Origin: UBA6115 sp050953005
GTDB lineage: Bacteria > Bacillota > Clostridia > Christensenellales > Aristaeellaceae
Assembly (NCBI GenBank): GCA_050953005.1
Contig: JBMNLV010000007.1
Span: forward strand, 1 to 42,495
Direction of reading: 5' to 3'
Length of the DNA: 42,495 nucleotides
Shown here: positions 40,324 through 42,495 of the stretch, piece by piece
Numbering within the stretch: the first letter of the stretch is position 1
Layout of the letters: each line of letters opens with the position of its first letter
Made by a program: the position numbers and the translations under genes
The notes under the pieces: generated by a model
The model's database searches: none
Told to the model about the DNA's origin: nothing
The model's input: the letters and a program-made list of their open reading frames with translations, nothing else

Positions 40324-42495
40324 TTAACGATATTCCAGGGACGGATCGCCCCAGAATGCCAGGTCATCGATGTTGTCTCCATTCGCGCACACTTCAAGCG
40401 CTAACAAAACAGTGCTGTTTAAATAGGCGCTCAAATCTACACTTATTTCTTCAAAAGGTGTTCCGGCCACGTCGTTGTAAGTGAAAATCACTTCGCCATT
40501 GACCAGCACGCGGTAGGTGGCGCCATTGCCGTTGGAAGCATTTTCCTTGAAGGCCAAAGCCGCATAGAGCTGCATGGGTTTTTCAGGCAACGATACCAGA
40601 TAAATCATTGAAACCGTGCCGTTTTCTGGGGGGACAGCCAATAAACCATTGCGCAGTTCGCTGCTGATCTCTATCACTTCCTGATACGGTTCCATACCGC
40701 CAGTGACCACCTTGGTCTGACCGTCATCCATCTTCCACAGGTTGACTCTCGGCAGCACAGTCAAGTCTGCATAGCCTTTAATGGGCTGATTCTCATAGAT
40801 GAAGTACACTGTGTCACTTAAGCCGCAGGCGACCCGATACACCAGATCGCTTATCTTGACGACCTGCGCCTTGCCGCTTAAAGACAGGACATCGACCGGA
40901 GACTTCTTCAGCACAATCTCATAGGTAATCATTTGCTCTTCCTTGCCGCGGGTTTGCACCACCTGAGGCGCGACCACAGTGGAAGAATCGTGACGAGGGG
41001 TTTTGTGGGGATGGGCTTCAATACGCAGCGTGATGGTTTTCCTCTCAAAATCTGTGAGATCAAGCGAGATCTGTGTGCCGATTTCACTGGTAACATGAAC
41101 CTGATGGCTGATCATATTCGTCTTGCTCTCGTCGCCTTTTTCCCAAATGAAGAACTTATAGACCACTCCATCGCTCAGGGCGGCATTGACAGCAGACCCC
41201 ATCTGCGGCGCGGCAGTGAAAACCGTGCTTCCGTATGTATCCAGTTGAATATCGGTTTCCATCCACGCATAGCCGATGTTGTCAAACTCGTTAATCCATG
41301 GAGGATGCATGAAAATGCGGTCATTATAATGACGGATCTCCGCTTGGGAGGGCAGCTTGTAGCCAAAGTTCGTCAGGGAGTTAAAGGCTGGTGTAGTATT
41401 AGTGGCCTCATCTGCCAGCGATTCACCGGCACGCATCTCCCCGCCGTGTTTGAGAAGACTGATGACGCGCTCGTTGCTGGATTCAATTTCAGTCAACCCC
41501 ACGATGGCGTAGGCATCGGTTTCCTGAAGCGCCCGTGTGGTAAGGTTCTTTTCCACAAGGCTTATGTGGGTGGCGTCCAGATCCCTTGGAATAGAGGTGA
41601 CAAGATAGCTTTGATCCGGCCGGAGCCCGTATATCCATTCGTCATCATATAATTTCCAGCCTTGGATGCTGCCGCTTACCTGTGCCTTTTCCACGCCTGT
41701 CACAAAACGCGTGGTGATCTCTTCAGGTTTTGAGATGTCGGGCACAAAATATGAACCGTAGGCATCTTTTTTCCACTGGGCAATAACATTATTTTGTAGT
41801 TTCAATGACAAGAGCACATCCTTCTCCCAAGGATTCAAATCCAGCACCGGCATTTGCTGTTGACGGAATACTGCCTCGTTTAGTACCAGTTTCATTGTCT
41901 CGGTGGGCGCTTTTAAATCCGCCAGAGACATGCGGTATAGACAGGGGATTTCGCCCGCCCGCTGGTTGCCGGCCCGGTACCACGCCTGGTAATAGGTTTC
42001 GTTGCCCGCCTGGGTGGTAGGTAACGCGGGATAATGATAGAAGGTAATGTATTCACCAAAGAGCACGGTGTTAATAGGGCAAATCTGATCAAACCAGGTC
42101 TCGCTCCAGGTTTGTGAGCCATTGTCCAACCCATATACATGCTGCTGGAGCAGGCTGGCGTAACGCATGTTGTACTCGTTTACGCCTTCGCCGCTAAACA
42201 CCGTGTCCGGCAAAGCCTCAGCCAAACGGCGCTGCAGTTCCACATTGCCCTGCATGCTCGTCATGCCATTCACCAGACCGCGGCCATCGTTGAAGCACAG
42301 CAACGATTGATCCAGGTGGATGACATCCACACCTGTGTCCTCTACCACACGCACAAGCTGGGCAATCAGCACATCCTGCCAAATCGTGCTGGCCTGGTTC
42401 ATCTGGGCAAAAGAATAGTCAATGCCAAAAGCGGAATAGCCCTCTATTACCATTTCTTTGGAACGGCTATCCAACGCAGCGGCTTCGCTGAGATT
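40324..42495 (-). CDS. Large DUF6259-like glycoside-hydrolase-type protein, 3' part
   Basis: The frame is open to the window edge (no start inside; 723 aa visible). The first ~270 residues resemble the C-terminal part of a TIM-barrel glycoside-hydrolase domain of the DUF6259 type: GVDVIHLDQSLLCFNDGRG with acidic residues at a strand end, then SGEGVNEYNMRY and a W/Y-rich substrate region. Beta-sandwich regions follow (about 300-560), and the final ~100 residues form a binding-like module ending in DDLAFWGDP. Export and catalytic role are inferred, since the N-terminus is outside the window. It is upstream of, and transcribed with, the three-repeat secreted protein. Confidence 0.65.
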   Translation of the reverse strand, partial: NLSEAAALDSRSKEMVIEGYSAFGIDYSFAQMNQASTIWQDVLIAQLVRVVEDTGVDVIHLDQSLLCFNDGRGLVNGMTSMQGNVELQRRLAEALPDTVFSGEGVNEYNMRYASLLQQHVYGLDNGSQTWSETWFDQICPINTVLFGEYITFYHYPALPTTQAGNETYYQAWYRAGNQRAGEIPCLYRMSLADLKAPTETMKLVLNEAVFRQQQMPVLDLNPWEKDVLLSLKLQNNVIAQWKKDAYGSYFVPDISKPEEITTRFVTGVEKAQVSGSIQGWKLYDDEWIYGLRPDQSYLVTSIPRDLDATHISLVEKNLTTRALQETDAYAIVGLTEIESSNERVISLLKHGGEMRAGESLADEATNTTPAFNSLTNFGYKLPSQAEIRHYNDRIFMHPPWINEFDNIGYAWMETDIQLDTYGSTVFTAAPQMGSAVNAALSDGVVYKFFIWEKGDESKTNMISHQVHVTSEIGTQISLDLTDFERKTITLRIEAHPHKTPRHDSSTVVAPQVVQTRGKEEQMITYEIVLKKSPVDVLSLSGKAQVVKISDLVYRVACGLSDTVYFIYENQPIKGYADLTVLPRVNLWKMDDGQTKVVTGGMEPYQEVIEISSELRNGLLAVPPENGTVSMIYLVSLPEKPMQLYAALAFKENASNGNGATYRVLVNGEVIFTYNDVAGTPFEEISVDLSAYLNSTVLLALEVCANGDNIDDLAFWGDPSLEYR

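Overview
The window is about 57% G+C and looks like the chromosome of a Gram-positive anaerobe of the class Clostridia (Bacillota). The evidence is a Firmicutes-style 16S rRNA gene with a perfect anti-Shine-Dalgarno tail, strong AGGAGG ribosome binding sites, sigma-A type promoters, an ECF-transporter S component, a DUF3842 gene, a SorC regulator, and sugar ABC permeases encoded without their own ATPase. Genus-level identity cannot be read from the sequence here.

Layout. (1) 1-2150: start of an rRNA operon reading leftwards, with part of the 16S-23S spacer, the 16S gene, the leader and the promoter; the spacer and the leader can pair into the pre-16S processing stem. (2) 2156-4980: a GPH-type sugar:cation symporter diverging from a secreted SH3-like/zinc-ribbon protein. 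(3) 5036-8143: a promoter-driven operon of an esterase, a small unknown protein, ParA and ParB. (4) 8169-12914: a second operon of a metallophosphoesterase, a signal-less protein joining a ParB-like motif to a BMP-type binding domain, and HflK/HflC, closed by a clear terminator. (5) 13190-19242: a secreted 5'-nucleotidase C-domain protein; then MoxR ATPase, a DUF58/multi-TM hybrid, a lipoprotein, DUF3842, an ECF S component and an unknown 171-aa protein. (6) 19349-30285, leftwards: a SorC-regulated carbohydrate operon (class I aldolase, SorC regulator, Zn-dehydrogenase, NAD-kinase-fold protein, two permeases, binding protein, TIM-barrel isomerase, ADP-ribosylglycohydrolase, MFS exporter), ended by a terminator and followed by an AEC transporter. 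Its promoter has a palindrome between -35 and -10. (7) 30669-36098, leftwards: a galactitol/tagatose-type operon (class II aldolase, FGGY kinase, galactitol-1-phosphate dehydrogenase, PfkB kinase, aldo-keto reductase) with no PTS. (8) 36113-38114: an IS4-type insertion sequence next to a broken uroporphyrinogen-decarboxylase-like gene. (9) 38554-42495, leftwards: a secreted three-repeat protein and the 3' part of a large DUF6259-like glycoside-hydrolase-type protein that runs off the window.

How the parts fit. The right half is a carbohydrate accessory region: extracellular polysaccharide-related proteins, a binding-protein importer with its own pathway enzymes, and a polyol/tagatose phosphate route ending in triose phosphates. 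The left half is housekeeping: ribosome synthesis, chromosome segregation, membrane protease control and a MoxR-type chaperone cluster. The least explained items are the SorC operon, which has lsr-like logic with a different kinase fold; a 16-bp palindrome at its promoter that recurs with 15/16 identity upstream of moxR; the PTS-free galactitol-type operon; and the ParB-like/BMP fusion protein.
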